Shown one piece after another: positions 36,400 through 45,362 of a stretch of 64,000 nucleotides of DNA (its first letter is position 1; every line of letters begins with the position of its first letter). Origin of the DNA: Pararoseomonas sp. SCSIO 73927. Lineage in GTDB: Bacteria > Pseudomonadota > Alphaproteobacteria > Acetobacterales > Acetobacteraceae. The notes under the pieces are model-generated. The model worked only from the letters and a program-made list of their open reading frames with translations, searched no databases and was not told where the DNA came from. The translations under genes and the position numbers were made by a program. The stretch lies in contig NZ_CP146232.1 in assembly GCF_037040815.1 (NCBI RefSeq), positions 4,062,001 to 4,126,000 of the forward strand. The letters are read 5' to 3'.

Positions 36400-37269
36400 A
36401 TGATTCGTCTGAGCGTCCCGCTCCGCCAGGCCCTGGCCCGGCTCTCCGTGCCCGTGCTGATCGCGGCCGCCTTCGGGACGATGCTGCTGGGCAAGGCCGA
36501 CACCCTGCTGGTGGAGCGCACCCGCATGGCGCTGGCCGACCTGCTCGCCCCCCTCTACGCCGTGGCCGCAGAGCCGATCGGGGCGGTGCGGGGGACCGTC
36601 GCGGAGGTCCAGGGCCTGCTGAACCTGCGGCAGGAAACGGCCCGGCTGCGCGAGGAGAACGACCGTCTGCACCGCTGGCAGGCCGCCGCCCTGGCGCTGG
36701 AGGCGGAGAACGCCCTACTGCGCCGGCAGCTCACCTTCGTGCCGGACCCTGCCCCGCAGTTCCACACCGCCCGCGTGGTGGCCGACGCCGGCGGCACCTA
36801 TGCCAAGGCCGTGCTGATCGCGACCGGCCCCTTCCTCCAGGTGCAGAAGGGGCAGGTGGCGCTGGACGAGCGCGGCCTGGCCGGGCGGGTGTCGGAGGTG
36901 GGTTCCCGCTCCGCCCGCATCCTGCTGGTGACGGACATGAACAGCCGCATTCCCGTGGTGCTGGAAGGCTCGCGGGCGCGGGCCATGATGGTAGGCACCA
37001 ACGGCGCCCGGCCGCGGCTGCAGCATTGGCCCTCGGGGATGCAGCCGCAGGAAGGGGATCGCGTGGTCACCTCCGCCGAATCCGCCACCTTCCCGGCCGG
37101 GCTGCCGGTCGGCATCGTCCATCTCGGCGAGACGGGCTGGCCGGAGGTCGAGCTCTATGCCCGGCTGGACCGGCTGGACCTGCTGCGGATCTTCGAGTTC
37201 GGCCTCGCCGGCATCCTGCCGCCGGAGGCCGTCACGCGCCCGGACCCCTCCGTCCGGCCGCGGCACTAG
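36400..37269 (+). CDS. mreC: Rod shape-determining protein MreC
   Basis: Protein of 289 residues: one N-terminal membrane helix (VLIAAAFGTMLLGKADTLL), a coiled coil (EVQGLLNLRQETARLREEND), then the periplasmic beta domain (VLIATGPFLQVQKGQVALD, GLAGRVSEVG, VVTSAESATFPAGLPVGIV). It links MreB to PBP2 and RodA across the membrane. A GAGGGGGAG ribosome site precedes the ATG. Confidence 0.95.
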   Translation: MIRLSVPLRQALARLSVPVLIAAAFGTMLLGKADTLLVERTRMALADLLAPLYAVAAEPIGAVRGTVAEVQGLLNLRQETARLREENDRLHRWQAAALALEAENALLRRQLTFVPDPAPQFHTARVVADAGGTYAKAVLIATGPFLQVQKGQVALDERGLAGRVSEVGSRSARILLVTDMNSRIPVVLEGSRARAMMVGTNGARPRLQHWPSGMQPQEGDRVVTSAESATFPAGLPVGIVHLGETGWPEVELYARLDRLDLLRIFEFGLAGILPPEAVTRPDPSVRPRH

Positions 37270-37281
37270 GGGCGCCAGGGC

Positions 37282-37827
37282 ATGTGGATGACGCGCCGCG
37301 GCCGCCCCGCCTCGGCCCCCGGCCTGCTGGCACGGCTGGACGCGCTGGCCCGAGCGGCCGCGCCCAGCGTCTCCACCGTGGCGGCGATGGTCCTCGCCGC
37401 CGCGCCGGTGGGGCTGCCGACCCTGGTGCCGGCGGTGGCCCTGGCCGGGGTGTTCTTCTGGAGCCTGTTCCGCCCGGCCTCCATGCCGGCCCCGGCGGTC
37501 TTTGGCCTGGGGCTGCTGCAGGACCTGCTGGGCTTCAGCCCGCTCGGCATCGGCGTGCTGACCCTGCTCCTCGTCCACGGCGCGGCACTGCGGGTGCGGC
37601 GGGCGCTGGCAAAGCAGTCCTTTCCCCTGGTGTGGCTGGCCTATTGCGGCTTCGCGGTCCTCGCGGTCGGGCTCGGCTACCTGTTGCAGGCCCTGCTGGG
37701 CTGGCACCTGCCCCCGACGCCCCCCGCCTTCGCGGGGTTCTGGCTGGCCGTCGGCCTCTACCCGATCCTCGCCTGGCCGATGAGCCTGGCGCACCGGGGC
37801 ATGCAGCGGGCGGAGGGGCTCGCGTGA
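37282..37827 (+). CDS. mreD: Rod shape-determining protein MreD
   Basis: Inner-membrane protein of 181 residues with about five helices, including SVSTVAAMVLAAAPVGLPTL, GLGLLQDLLGFSPLGIGVLT and LPPTPPAFAGFWLAVGLYP. It is recognised mainly from hydrophobic profile, the FGLGLLQDLL segment and its place between mreC and mrdA. The stop overlaps the mrdA start (GTGA). Confidence 0.9.
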   Translation: MWMTRRGRPASAPGLLARLDALARAAAPSVSTVAAMVLAAAPVGLPTLVPAVALAGVFFWSLFRPASMPAPAVFGLGLLQDLLGFSPLGIGVLTLLLVHGAALRVRRALAKQSFPLVWLAYCGFAVLAVGLGYLLQALLGWHLPPTPPAFAGFWLAVGLYPILAWPMSLAHRGMQRAEGLA

Positions 37828-39704
37828 GCGCGGCCAGGAAGGAGGAGGAGGCGCGGCGGGGCGTCTTCACCCGCCGCGCCCTGATGCTCGGCGGCATCCA
37901 GCTCGGGGCGCTGGGCTTCCTGGGATACCGGCTGAACAAGCTGCAGGTGGAGGAGGGGGAGCGCTACGCGACTCTCGCGGAGGAGAACCGCATCTCCGCC
38001 CGGCTCGTCGCCCCGCCGCGCGGCCGGGTGCTGGACCGGGAGGGGAAGGTGATCGCGGGCAGCCAGCTGAACTGGCGCGCCCTCATCGTGGCCGAGGACG
38101 CGCGCGACGTGCCGGCCGTGCTGGACACCTTCAGCAAGATCGTGCCCCTGACGGACGCGGAGCGCACCCGGATCGAGCGGGAGGTGCGCCGCCGCCGCCG
38201 CTTCATCCCGGTGACCCTGCGCGAGTTCCTCTCCTGGGAGGAGATGGCGCGGATCGAGGTGAACGCGCCGGACCTGCCGGGCATCTCGGTCGATGTCGGC
38301 ACCACCCGGGAATACCCGGAGAAGGAGCACCTGGCCCATATCGTGGGCTACGTCGCCCCCCCGGCCGAGGCGGACATGGGCGAGGACCCGCTGCTGGAGC
38401 TGCCGGGCATCCGCGTCGGCCGCGCCGGGATCGAGCGGTTCCACGACAAGACCCTGCGCGGCCGCGCCGGCTCCATCCGGCTGGAGGTGAACGCCGTGGG
38501 CCGGGTGATCCGGGAGCTGGACCGGCGCGAGGGCCAGCCCGGCCAGGACGTGGCGATCAGCGTGGATTCGGAGCTGCAGCGCACCGTCCGCGCCCGCTGC
38601 GAGGAGGGGACGAGCGCCGTGGTGCTGGACGCCCGCACCGGCGAGGTGCTGGCCATGGCCACCCAGCCCTCCTTCGACCCCAACCTGTTCAACGCCGGCG
38701 TCTCCGCCGCCCAGTGGCGGGAGTGGACGAGCAGGCGCCAGACGCCGCTGATCAACAAGTGCACCAACGGCCTCTACGCGCCCGGCTCCACCTTCAAGAT
38801 GATCGTGGCGCTGGCGGCGCTGGAGGCGAAGGTCTGCACTCCGGGGGACCGTGTGGCCTGCCCGGGTTACTACGACCTGGGCGACACGCGCTTCCATTGC
38901 TGGTCCAAGTACGGCCATGGCAGCGTGGACATGCGGGGGGGCATCAAGAACTCCTGCGACTGCTACTTCTACGAGATGGCCAAGCGCACGGGCATCGACC
39001 GGATCGCGGCCATGGCGAATCGCTTCGGCCTCGGCGTGGACCTGGAGATTGAGCTACCAGGCGCCCGGCGCGGCCACGTGCCCACCCGCGCCTGGCGGCA
39101 GGCCCAGGGCAAGCCCTGGAACCTTGGGGACACGGTGGTGCACGGCATCGGCCAGGGCTTCTACCAGCTCACCCCGCTCTCTCTCGCCACCATGACAGCC
39201 CGGCTGGCCACGGGGCGCGCGGTGCAGCCGCACCTGACGCGCAGCATCGGCGGCCGCCCGGTGAAGGGTGTACGGCCGGAGGACTGGCCCTCCCTCGGCA
39301 TCCCCGAGCGCGACCTGCGCGTGGTGCGGGAGGGGATGTGGGCCGTGGTGAACGAGACCGGCGGCACCGCCAAGGCCGCCGCGCTGCCGGGAGGTATGGG
39401 GCAGATGGCCGGCAAGACCGGCAGCACCCAGGTCCGCCGCGTGAGCCGGGAGCAGCGGGAACGCGGCTTCCGGGTGGAAGCCATGCCGCGGGAGTGGCGG
39501 CCCCATGCGCTCTTCGTCGCCTACGCGCCCTACGATAACCCGCAATACGTGGTCACGGTCATCGTGGAGCACGGCTCCTCCGGCTCCGGCGCCGCGGCGC
39601 CGATCGCGCGCGACATCATGGCCGACACCATCAACCGCTTCCGCCAGCCGGTGAACGCCCCGCCCGCCCGGGTGGCGGAGGCGGCGCCGCCCCGGAACCC
39701 GTGA
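37824..39704 (+). CDS. mrdA: Penicillin-binding protein 2 (peptidoglycan transpeptidase)
   Basis: Class B PBP of 626 residues for side-wall elongation. An N-terminal anchor (ALMLGGIQLGALGFLGYRL) is followed by the dimerisation domain (PPRGRVLDREGKVIAGSQLN). The transpeptidase domain has the active-site STFK (Ser322, in APGSTFKMIVALA), SCD in KNSCDCYFYEMA, and KTGS (Lys531). The GTG start at 37824 overlaps the mreD stop by 4 bases. RodA, its glycosyltransferase partner, follows 16 bases later. Confidence 0.96.
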   Translation: MSAARKEEEARRGVFTRRALMLGGIQLGALGFLGYRLNKLQVEEGERYATLAEENRISARLVAPPRGRVLDREGKVIAGSQLNWRALIVAEDARDVPAVLDTFSKIVPLTDAERTRIEREVRRRRRFIPVTLREFLSWEEMARIEVNAPDLPGISVDVGTTREYPEKEHLAHIVGYVAPPAEADMGEDPLLELPGIRVGRAGIERFHDKTLRGRAGSIRLEVNAVGRVIRELDRREGQPGQDVAISVDSELQRTVRARCEEGTSAVVLDARTGEVLAMATQPSFDPNLFNAGVSAAQWREWTSRRQTPLINKCTNGLYAPGSTFKMIVALAALEAKVCTPGDRVACPGYYDLGDTRFHCWSKYGHGSVDMRGGIKNSCDCYFYEMAKRTGIDRIAAMANRFGLGVDLEIELPGARRGHVPTRAWRQAQGKPWNLGDTVVHGIGQGFYQLTPLSLATMTARLATGRAVQPHLTRSIGGRPVKGVRPEDWPSLGIPERDLRVVREGMWAVVNETGGTAKAAALPGGMGQMAGKTGSTQVRRVSREQRERGFRVEAMPREWRPHALFVAYAPYDNPQYVVTVIVEHGSSGSGAAAPIARDIMADTINRFRQPVNAPPARVAEAAPPRNP

Positions 39705-39720
39705 AGGGGACATCCCCGCC

Positions 39721-40884
39721 ATGATGCTGCGCGAACCGGCCGTGTATGAGCGCCGGCTGCTGATGAGGCAGCACAGCTTCGGCATCCTTGAGAAGCTGTG
39801 GCAGATCCCCTGGCTCTTCGTCCTGGTCCTCTGCGGGGTGGCGGCGATCGGCTACGTCGCTCTCTACTCCGCCGGCGGTGGCACGCCGGACGCCTATGCC
39901 AGCAAGCACGCGCTGCGCTTCGGCTTCGGGCTGGTCATCATGCTGTCCCTCTCCCTGGTCGACATCCGGGTGATCGCCCGCTTCGCCTGGGTGGGCTACG
40001 CCGTCGGCGTGGCTCTGCTGGTTCTCGTGCTCGTCCACGGCAATGTGGGGAAGGGGGCGCAGCGGTGGATTGATGTCGGCCCCATCCAGCTCCAGCCCTC
40101 CGAGCTGATGAAGATCATGCTTTGCCTCGCCCTGGCCCACTGGTTCCACCGGGCGAGCTGGGAGCGGATGGGCAACCCGCTCTTCCTTATCCCCCCGGCC
40201 CTGGCCGTGCTGGTGCCGGTGGCGCTGATCCTGAAGCAGCCGAATCTCGGCACGGCCCTCATCACCTGCATGATCGGGGGCGCGATGTTCTGGGCGGCCG
40301 GGGTGCGGTGGTGGAAGTTCGCCATCCTCTTCGCGGGCGTCGGCTTCGCCGCCCCCATCGCCTATGAGCGGCTGCACGACTATCAGAAGGCCCGGATCAC
40401 GACCTTCATGGACCCGGAGAGCGACCCGCTGGGCGCGGGCTACAACATTATCCAGTCCAAGATTGCGCTGGGCTCCGGCGGCATGTGGGGGAAGGGGTTC
40501 CTGCAGGGCACCCAGGGCCACCTGAACTTCCTGCCGGAGAAGCAGACGGACTTCATCTTCACCATGATCGCGGAGGAGTTCGGGCTTGTCGGCGCGCTCG
40601 GCACGCTGGGGCTGCTGGCGCTGGTCATCATCTTCGCGCTGCTCACGGCGCTGCGCTGCCGCCACCAGTTCGGGCGGCTGCTGGCCCTCGGGCTGGGGAC
40701 GAACTTCTTCCTCTACGTCTTCGTGAACATCGCCATGGTGACGGGCAGCATCCCCGTGGGCGGCGTGCCTCTGCCGCTGATCAGCCATGGCGGCTCCGCC
40801 GTGCTGACGGTGATGCTGGGCTTCGGGCTGCTTGGCAGCGCCTATGTCCACCGCGATGTGGAGTTCGCCGCGGCACGAGACTAG
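39721..40884 (+). CDS. rodA: Rod shape-determining protein RodA (SEDS glycosyltransferase)
   Basis: SEDS-family peptidoglycan polymerase of 387 residues with about ten helices. The conserved GPIQLQPSELMKIML carries the catalytic-site region, followed by LKQPNLGTALI, GFLQGTQGHLNFLPEKQTDF and the C-terminal GGVPLPLISHGGSAVLT. It acts with PBP2 from the preceding gene and ends the mre operon. Confidence 0.96.
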   Translation: MMLREPAVYERRLLMRQHSFGILEKLWQIPWLFVLVLCGVAAIGYVALYSAGGGTPDAYASKHALRFGFGLVIMLSLSLVDIRVIARFAWVGYAVGVALLVLVLVHGNVGKGAQRWIDVGPIQLQPSELMKIMLCLALAHWFHRASWERMGNPLFLIPPALAVLVPVALILKQPNLGTALITCMIGGAMFWAAGVRWWKFAILFAGVGFAAPIAYERLHDYQKARITTFMDPESDPLGAGYNIIQSKIALGSGGMWGKGFLQGTQGHLNFLPEKQTDFIFTMIAEEFGLVGALGTLGLLALVIIFALLTALRCRHQFGRLLALGLGTNFFLYVFVNIAMVTGSIPVGGVPLPLISHGGSAVLTVMLGFGLLGSAYVHRDVEFAAARD

Positions 40885-41017
40885 GCAGCGCCTTCGTCCC
40901 GGAGGGGCAACAACCGGTCTCGCCGGTGCGAAAGGGGTTGACCTCCTCGCCCGATCCGGTAGAAGGCGCCTCCCGGACGGCGGCGCCCAGCGCTTCCCTC
41001 CGGGACGACGATGCGAT

Positions 41018-41093
<76 letters not shown>

Positions 41094-41207
41094 TCGCATC
41101 TTACCTCTCTTTCGACGTCGGCGCAGTTTTCGGGCAGTTGCTCGATGCCTGCTCTCGCGCTTGGTCTAGCACGGCGAGGGCCTCGGAAAGCGTTCCCGGC
41201 CCAGCCC

Positions 41208-41912
41208 CTACTCCGCCGATCCCAGCCTATAGCCCACGCCCGGCTCCGTCCGGATCAGCCCCGCCGCCTCGCCAAGCTTCTGGCGGAGGTGCCCGATATA
41301 GACGCGCAGGTACTGCGCATCCTCCGCGTGCCCCGGCCCCCAAACGGCGAGAAGAAGCTGGCGCTGCGTCACCACCCGGCCGGCCCCCGCACGCGCCAGG
41401 GCGGCCAGCAGGGCCCACTCGCGCGGCGTCAGCCGCAGGTGCGCGTCGTTCAGCCTCGCCATGCGGCCGGCCAGGTCCACCTCCAGCGGCCCCACCCGGA
41501 TCACCGCCTCCGTCGCGCCCCCGCCGCGCGCCGCGGCCCGGCGCAGCGCGGCCCGGAGCCGCGCCAGCAGCTCTCCCAGCGCGAAGGGCTTCTCCACGTA
41601 GTCGTCCGCCCCGGCATCCAGGGCGGCCACCTTGCCCTCCTCCCTGTCCCGGGCGGAGAGGACGATGATCGGCGCCTCCGTGAAGCCGCGCAGCCGGGGG
41701 ATCACCGCCTGCCCGTCCAGGTCGGGCAGGCCGAGGTCGAGCAGGATGGCTGCGGGGGCGAAGGAGGCGGCCAGGCGCAGCCCCTCCGCCGCATTCTCCG
41801 CCCGCAACGGCTCATAGCCCGAGGCGGCGAGGGCGGGGCCGAGGAAGCGGTGGATCTGCGCCTCGTCATCCACCACCAGCACGCGCGGCCGGGAGAGGTC
41901 CGCGCCGCTCAC
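41208..41912 (-). CDS. kdpE: Two-component response regulator KdpE
   Basis: OmpR-type regulator of 234 residues. The receiver domain has VLVVDDEAQIHRFL, phospho-acceptor Asp59 in ILLDLGLPDLDG, and YVEKPF. The DNA-binding winged helix (LTPREWALLAALARAGAGRV to RTEPGVGYRL) follows. It is translationally coupled to kdpD (4-base overlap) and expected to activate kdpFABC on the other strand through the TTTACG boxes. Confidence 0.95.
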   Translation of the reverse strand: MSGADLSRPRVLVVDDEAQIHRFLGPALAASGYEPLRAENAAEGLRLAASFAPAAILLDLGLPDLDGQAVIPRLRGFTEAPIIVLSARDREEGKVAALDAGADDYVEKPFALGELLARLRAALRRAAARGGGATEAVIRVGPLEVDLAGRMARLNDAHLRLTPREWALLAALARAGAGRVVTQRQLLLAVWGPGHAEDAQYLRVYIGHLRQKLGEAAGLIRTEPGVGYRLGSAE

Positions 41913-44623
41913 GCCCCGCCTCCCCCGATCGGGAAGCGCAGCGACATGCGCGTGCCCCTGCCGCCCCCCACCGGACTCTCGGCCGCGATCTCTCCCCCCA
42001 TGGCGCGCGTCAGGCCGCGGGCGATGGCGAGCCCCAGCCCGGTGCCGGCGGCAATGCGGTCCGTGCGGCTGGCGCGGAAGAAGGGGTCGAAGATCCGCAC
42101 CAGGTCCTCCCGCGGGATCCCCGGCCCGTCATCCTCTACCTGCACCAGCACATTCGCCCCCTCGCGCCGCGCGGCGATCGTGACACGGCCCCCCGGGCCC
42201 GAGAACTTCATCGCGTTGTCCAGCAGATTGGCCAGCACCTGATCGAGCAGCACCGGGTCGAGCGACGGGGTGGGCAGCCAGGCGCCGAGCCGCCGCTCCA
42301 GCGGGCGCCCGGCCGCGTGCTCCGCGCGCTCCGCCGCGGCCTCGATGGCGGCGGGCAGGTCCACCGGCTCGCGCCGCAGGGGCACCGCGCCGGTCTCCAC
42401 CCGCACCATGTCCAGGACGTTGGCGGCAAAGCGCCCGAGCCGCGCCGTCTCCTCCTCGGCGGCCAGGATCAGGTCGGCCCGCGCCTCCGGCGAGAGCGCG
42501 TCGCCCATGGTCCGCAGCGTCTCCAGCGATCCGCGGATGCCCGTCAGCGGCGTGCGGAGGTCGTGGCCGAGGGAGGTGAGCAGCGTCGTCCGCAGCGCGT
42601 CCGCCTCCGCCCGCGCGGCGCCGCGCGCGCGCTCCTCCATCAACTCGGCCCGCTCCAGCGCGACGGCGGCCTGGTCCAGCAGCGCGTCCAGTGCCCGGGC
42701 GCGCTCCGCGTCCAGCGGTTCGGCCCGCTCCGCGAAGCGCAGGCCAACGAGGCCGGCCACGCCCGCCCCGGTGGTCAGGGGCTGGAACTGCCAGGGCACC
42801 GCCGGCAGCGTGTCCGTGCCCCATCCCGCCGCGCCGCCGCGGGCGAAGGCCCAGCGCGCGGCGGCCATGGAAGCGTCGTCCGGCCCCGCCTCGGCGGGCG
42901 CGGCCGCGCGCACGACGAGGTCGGCCTCGTGGGTGGAAAGAGAGGCCTCCAGCCCCAGCCCCGGCAGGTCCACGCCCGTGACGGGCATCAGCACGCAGCA
43001 GGGGCAGCCCGCCACCCGCTCCGCCTCCGCCGCGATGAGGGTGAGGAGGTCGCCGCGGCTCATCGGCGCGCCCAGGCGGCGGCTGAACTCCACCAGCCGG
43101 CGCAGCCCGAAGACCCGCGCCCGCGCCGCCCGCACGGAGTGCCCGAGCCGCCCCGCCGTGCCGGCCATCAGCAGCGCGACGAGGCTGAAGACGACCGCCC
43201 CCACCACCTCCTGCGGGCCGCTGATGGTGAGGGTGTAGCGCGGCGGGATGAAGAGGAAGTTCCAGGCCAGGAAGGAGAGCACGGCCGCCGCCACGCCGTG
43301 CGCGGGGCCGAAGGCGACGGCGGAGGCGACGGTGGCCGCAAGGTACACCATGCCCAGCGCGCCCTCCGCCACGATCCCGTCCAGCCCGAAGCCGATCCCG
43401 GTGGCCGCCAGCACCAGCAGCGGCACGGAGGCGCGTGCGAGCCAGGGCGGAACGGAGCGGGGCGGGGGAGGGGAGGGGCGCCGCCCCGTGCCAACGGGAT
43501 CGGGCACGAGGTGCAGGGCGAAGTCCGTCGCCCGCCGCAGCAGCGTGGAGGAAAGGGTGCGGCCGGTCAGCCGCCGCCAGAGGGAGGGGCGCCCGCGGCC
43601 GAGCACGAGATGGGTGACGTTCCGCTCCGCCGCCGCGGCGAGGATGGCGCGGGGTACGTCGGTGTCCACCACCGTCTCCGTCTCCGCCCCCAGCGTCTCG
43701 GCGAAGCGCAGCGCAGTGCCTGGATCGCCCCCCGCCGCGCCCGGCCGTTCCACGTGCAGCGCCACGAGGGGCGCGCGCAGCGTGGCGGCGATGCGCTGCG
43801 CATGGCGCACCACGTTCTCCGCGGCGGGATCGCCCCCCACCAGCACCATCACGCGGTCGCCGGTCGGCCAGGGGCCGGAGATGGCGTTGGCGCGCATGTA
43901 GCCGGTGACGTCCGCGTCCACCCGCTCCGCCGTGCGGCGCAGCGCCATTTCCCGCAGCGCGGCGAGGTTGCCCTCGCGGAAGAAGCCGCGGAGGGCGCGC
44001 TCCGCCTGGTCCGCGCGATACACCTTGCCCTGGCGCAGCCGCTCCAGCAGCTCGGCGGGCGGGATGTCGATCAGCTCCACCGCGTCGGCGCCCGCCAGCA
44101 CACCGTCCGGCACCGTCTCCGCCACGCGCACGCCGGTGATGCGCGCAACGGCGTCGGACAGGCTCTCCAGGTGCTGCACGTTCATCGCCGTCCAGACCTC
44201 GATCCCGGCGGCGCGCAGCTCCTCCACGTCCTGCCAGCGCTTGGGGTGGCGGCTGCCCGGCGCGTTGGTATGCGGCAGCTCGTCCAGCACGAGGATCGCC
44301 GGCCGGCGGGCCAGCGCCCCGTCCAGGTCGAACTCCTCCAGCGCCTGGCCGCGGTAGTCCAGCCGGGCGCGGGGCAGCACCTCCAGCCCCGCGAGCTGCG
44401 CGGCCGTCTCCGCGCGCCCGTGCGTCTCGGCCAGGCCCACCACCACATCCGTGCCGCCCAGCGCGCGGCGGCGCGCCTCCGTCAGCATCTCGAAGGTCTT
44501 GCCCACGCCCGGGGCGGCACCGAGGAACACCTTCAGCCGGCCTCGCCCCTCCCGCCGCGCCGCATCGAGCAGGGCGTCGGGATCCGGGCGGGGCGGCTCG
44601 GCAGGTCGTGTGGAGGACGGCAT
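41909..44623 (-). CDS. kdpD: Potassium sensor histidine kinase KdpD
   Basis: Protein of 904 residues. The N-terminal KdpD domain has the P-loop GAAPGVGKTFEML near residue 35 and VLDELPHTNAPGSRHPKRWQ. A universal-stress-like domain follows (about 250-370), then four membrane helices (about 400-500), a GAF-like region, the HisKA motif SLGHDLRTPLTG (His687) and the HATPase domain (NLLDNAMKFSGPGG, FFRASRTDRIAAGTGLGLAI). It senses K+ limitation and osmotic stress. The order matches full-length KdpD. Confidence 0.96.
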   Translation of the reverse strand: MPSSTRPAEPPRPDPDALLDAARREGRGRLKVFLGAAPGVGKTFEMLTEARRRALGGTDVVVGLAETHGRAETAAQLAGLEVLPRARLDYRGQALEEFDLDGALARRPAILVLDELPHTNAPGSRHPKRWQDVEELRAAGIEVWTAMNVQHLESLSDAVARITGVRVAETVPDGVLAGADAVELIDIPPAELLERLRQGKVYRADQAERALRGFFREGNLAALREMALRRTAERVDADVTGYMRANAISGPWPTGDRVMVLVGGDPAAENVVRHAQRIAATLRAPLVALHVERPGAAGGDPGTALRFAETLGAETETVVDTDVPRAILAAAAERNVTHLVLGRGRPSLWRRLTGRTLSSTLLRRATDFALHLVPDPVGTGRRPSPPPPRSVPPWLARASVPLLVLAATGIGFGLDGIVAEGALGMVYLAATVASAVAFGPAHGVAAAVLSFLAWNFLFIPPRYTLTISGPQEVVGAVVFSLVALLMAGTAGRLGHSVRAARARVFGLRRLVEFSRRLGAPMSRGDLLTLIAAEAERVAGCPCCVLMPVTGVDLPGLGLEASLSTHEADLVVRAAAPAEAGPDDASMAAARWAFARGGAAGWGTDTLPAVPWQFQPLTTGAGVAGLVGLRFAERAEPLDAERARALDALLDQAAVALERAELMEERARGAARAEADALRTTLLTSLGHDLRTPLTGIRGSLETLRTMGDALSPEARADLILAAEEETARLGRFAANVLDMVRVETGAVPLRREPVDLPAAIEAAAERAEHAAGRPLERRLGAWLPTPSLDPVLLDQVLANLLDNAMKFSGPGGRVTIAARREGANVLVQVEDDGPGIPREDLVRIFDPFFRASRTDRIAAGTGLGLAIARGLTRAMGGEIAAESPVGGGRGTRMSLRFPIGGGGA

Positions 44624-44671
44624 GGACCCGGTCAGGCAGTAGGAGGGAGCGGGGGAGCGGTCCCCCTCTCC

Positions 44672-44947
44672 CTAGGATTTCGCATGGCCGGCGAGGAAGC
44701 CCAAGACGAGCGCGACGGCGGCAATCACCACCGCCCCGGCCAGCCACAGCATGGCGTGGGCCGGATTGGCCGTGGCCGGGCTGCGTAGGCCCATGGCGAG
44801 CGATCCGAAGAGGCCCCAGAGCAGCAGGGCCAGGAAGGCGCAGAGCCCGGTGCGGCCGGGCGGGATGCGCCTGGCGAAGGTGAGGCTTCCGCCCGGGCCG
44901 AGGGATGAGCGGTGCAGCCCCGGCAGAGGCGCGATGGCGGCCGACAT
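44672..44947 (-). CDS. Small two-helix membrane protein upstream of kdpDE
   Basis: Protein of 91 residues with two hydrophobic segments (LCAFLALLLWGLFGSLAMGL and LWLAGAVVIAAVALVLGFLA) and a basic N-terminal half. A GGGGAG ribosome site fixes ATG 44947. It is the first gene after the kdp control region on the minus strand, 48 bases before kdpD, so it should be expressed with kdpDE. The family is not recognised; a role in K+ sensing is only positional inference. Confidence 0.6.
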   Translation of the reverse strand: MSAAIAPLPGLHRSSLGPGGSLTFARRIPPGRTGLCAFLALLLWGLFGSLAMGLRSPATANPAHAMLWLAGAVVIAAVALVLGFLAGHAKS

Positions 44948-44994
44948 GCTCCCACTCCCCGAGGCGCGAACCCGCGGGAGTCTGGCGAAGGGCA

Positions 44995-45115
44995 CGTAAA
45001 GGCGCGATGCCGGGAACGGGCGCCCGGCATAAAGGCCGCGTAAAAACGAGAGGTTACCTCCGGGCTTTACGCGCTTTTTACGGGGCTGCCCGCCTTCCCG
45101 AATGGTGTTTTTACG
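44995..45115. promoter_or_regulatory. Dyad-symmetric array of KdpE-like boxes between divergent kdp units
   Basis: TTTACG occurs on the plus strand at 45066-45071, 45077-45082 and 45110-45115. On the minus strand the same hexamer (TTTATG in one copy) occurs at 45039-45044, 45028-45033 and 44995-45000. Both arms have the spacing 11 then 33 bases, mirror-symmetric about 45055, so all boxes lie on one DNA face. The boxes resemble the T-rich direct repeats bound by KdpE in E. coli. Control of both units by KdpE is inferred. Confidence 0.62.
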
Positions 45116-45169
45116 CCCGCGGGACTGAATCCCTGTGCAGTCGCCGGCCCGTGCCGGCAGGGAACCGCC

Positions 45170-45253
45170 ATGCTCGACATCCTCCTCCTCGCGCTCGGCC
45201 TCGGGGCCTTCGCGCTCCTCGCGGCCTATGCCGCCGCCTGCGAACGGGTCTGA
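45170..45253 (+). CDS. 27-residue membrane peptide preceding kdpF
   Basis: Tiny protein, essentially a single hydrophobic helix (MLDILLLALGLGAFALLAAY) ending CERV. An AGGGAA ribosome site lies about 6 bases before the ATG. It starts with the same MLD as the KdpF-like peptide 6 bases downstream and may be an accessory small subunit of the Kdp pump. Confidence 0.6.
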   Translation: MLDILLLALGLGAFALLAAYAAACERV

Positions 45254-45259
45254 CGCGCC

Positions 45260-45346
45260 GTGCTCGACCTCATCCTCGGCGGTGCCGTCTCCGCCGGCCT
45301 CCTGGCCTATCTCCTGTGGGCGCTGCTGCGCCCCGAGAGCCTGTGA
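45260..45346 (+). CDS. kdpF: K+-transporting ATPase subunit KdpF
   Basis: Peptide of 28 residues, start GTG. A single helix (DLILGGAVSAGLLAYLLWAL) ends in RPES, the typical KdpF form, which stabilises the KdpABC complex in the inner membrane. It lies 16 bases before kdpA. Confidence 0.75.
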   Translation: MLDLILGGAVSAGLLAYLLWALLRPESL

Positions 45347-45362
45347 TCCGGATCTCTGACCC

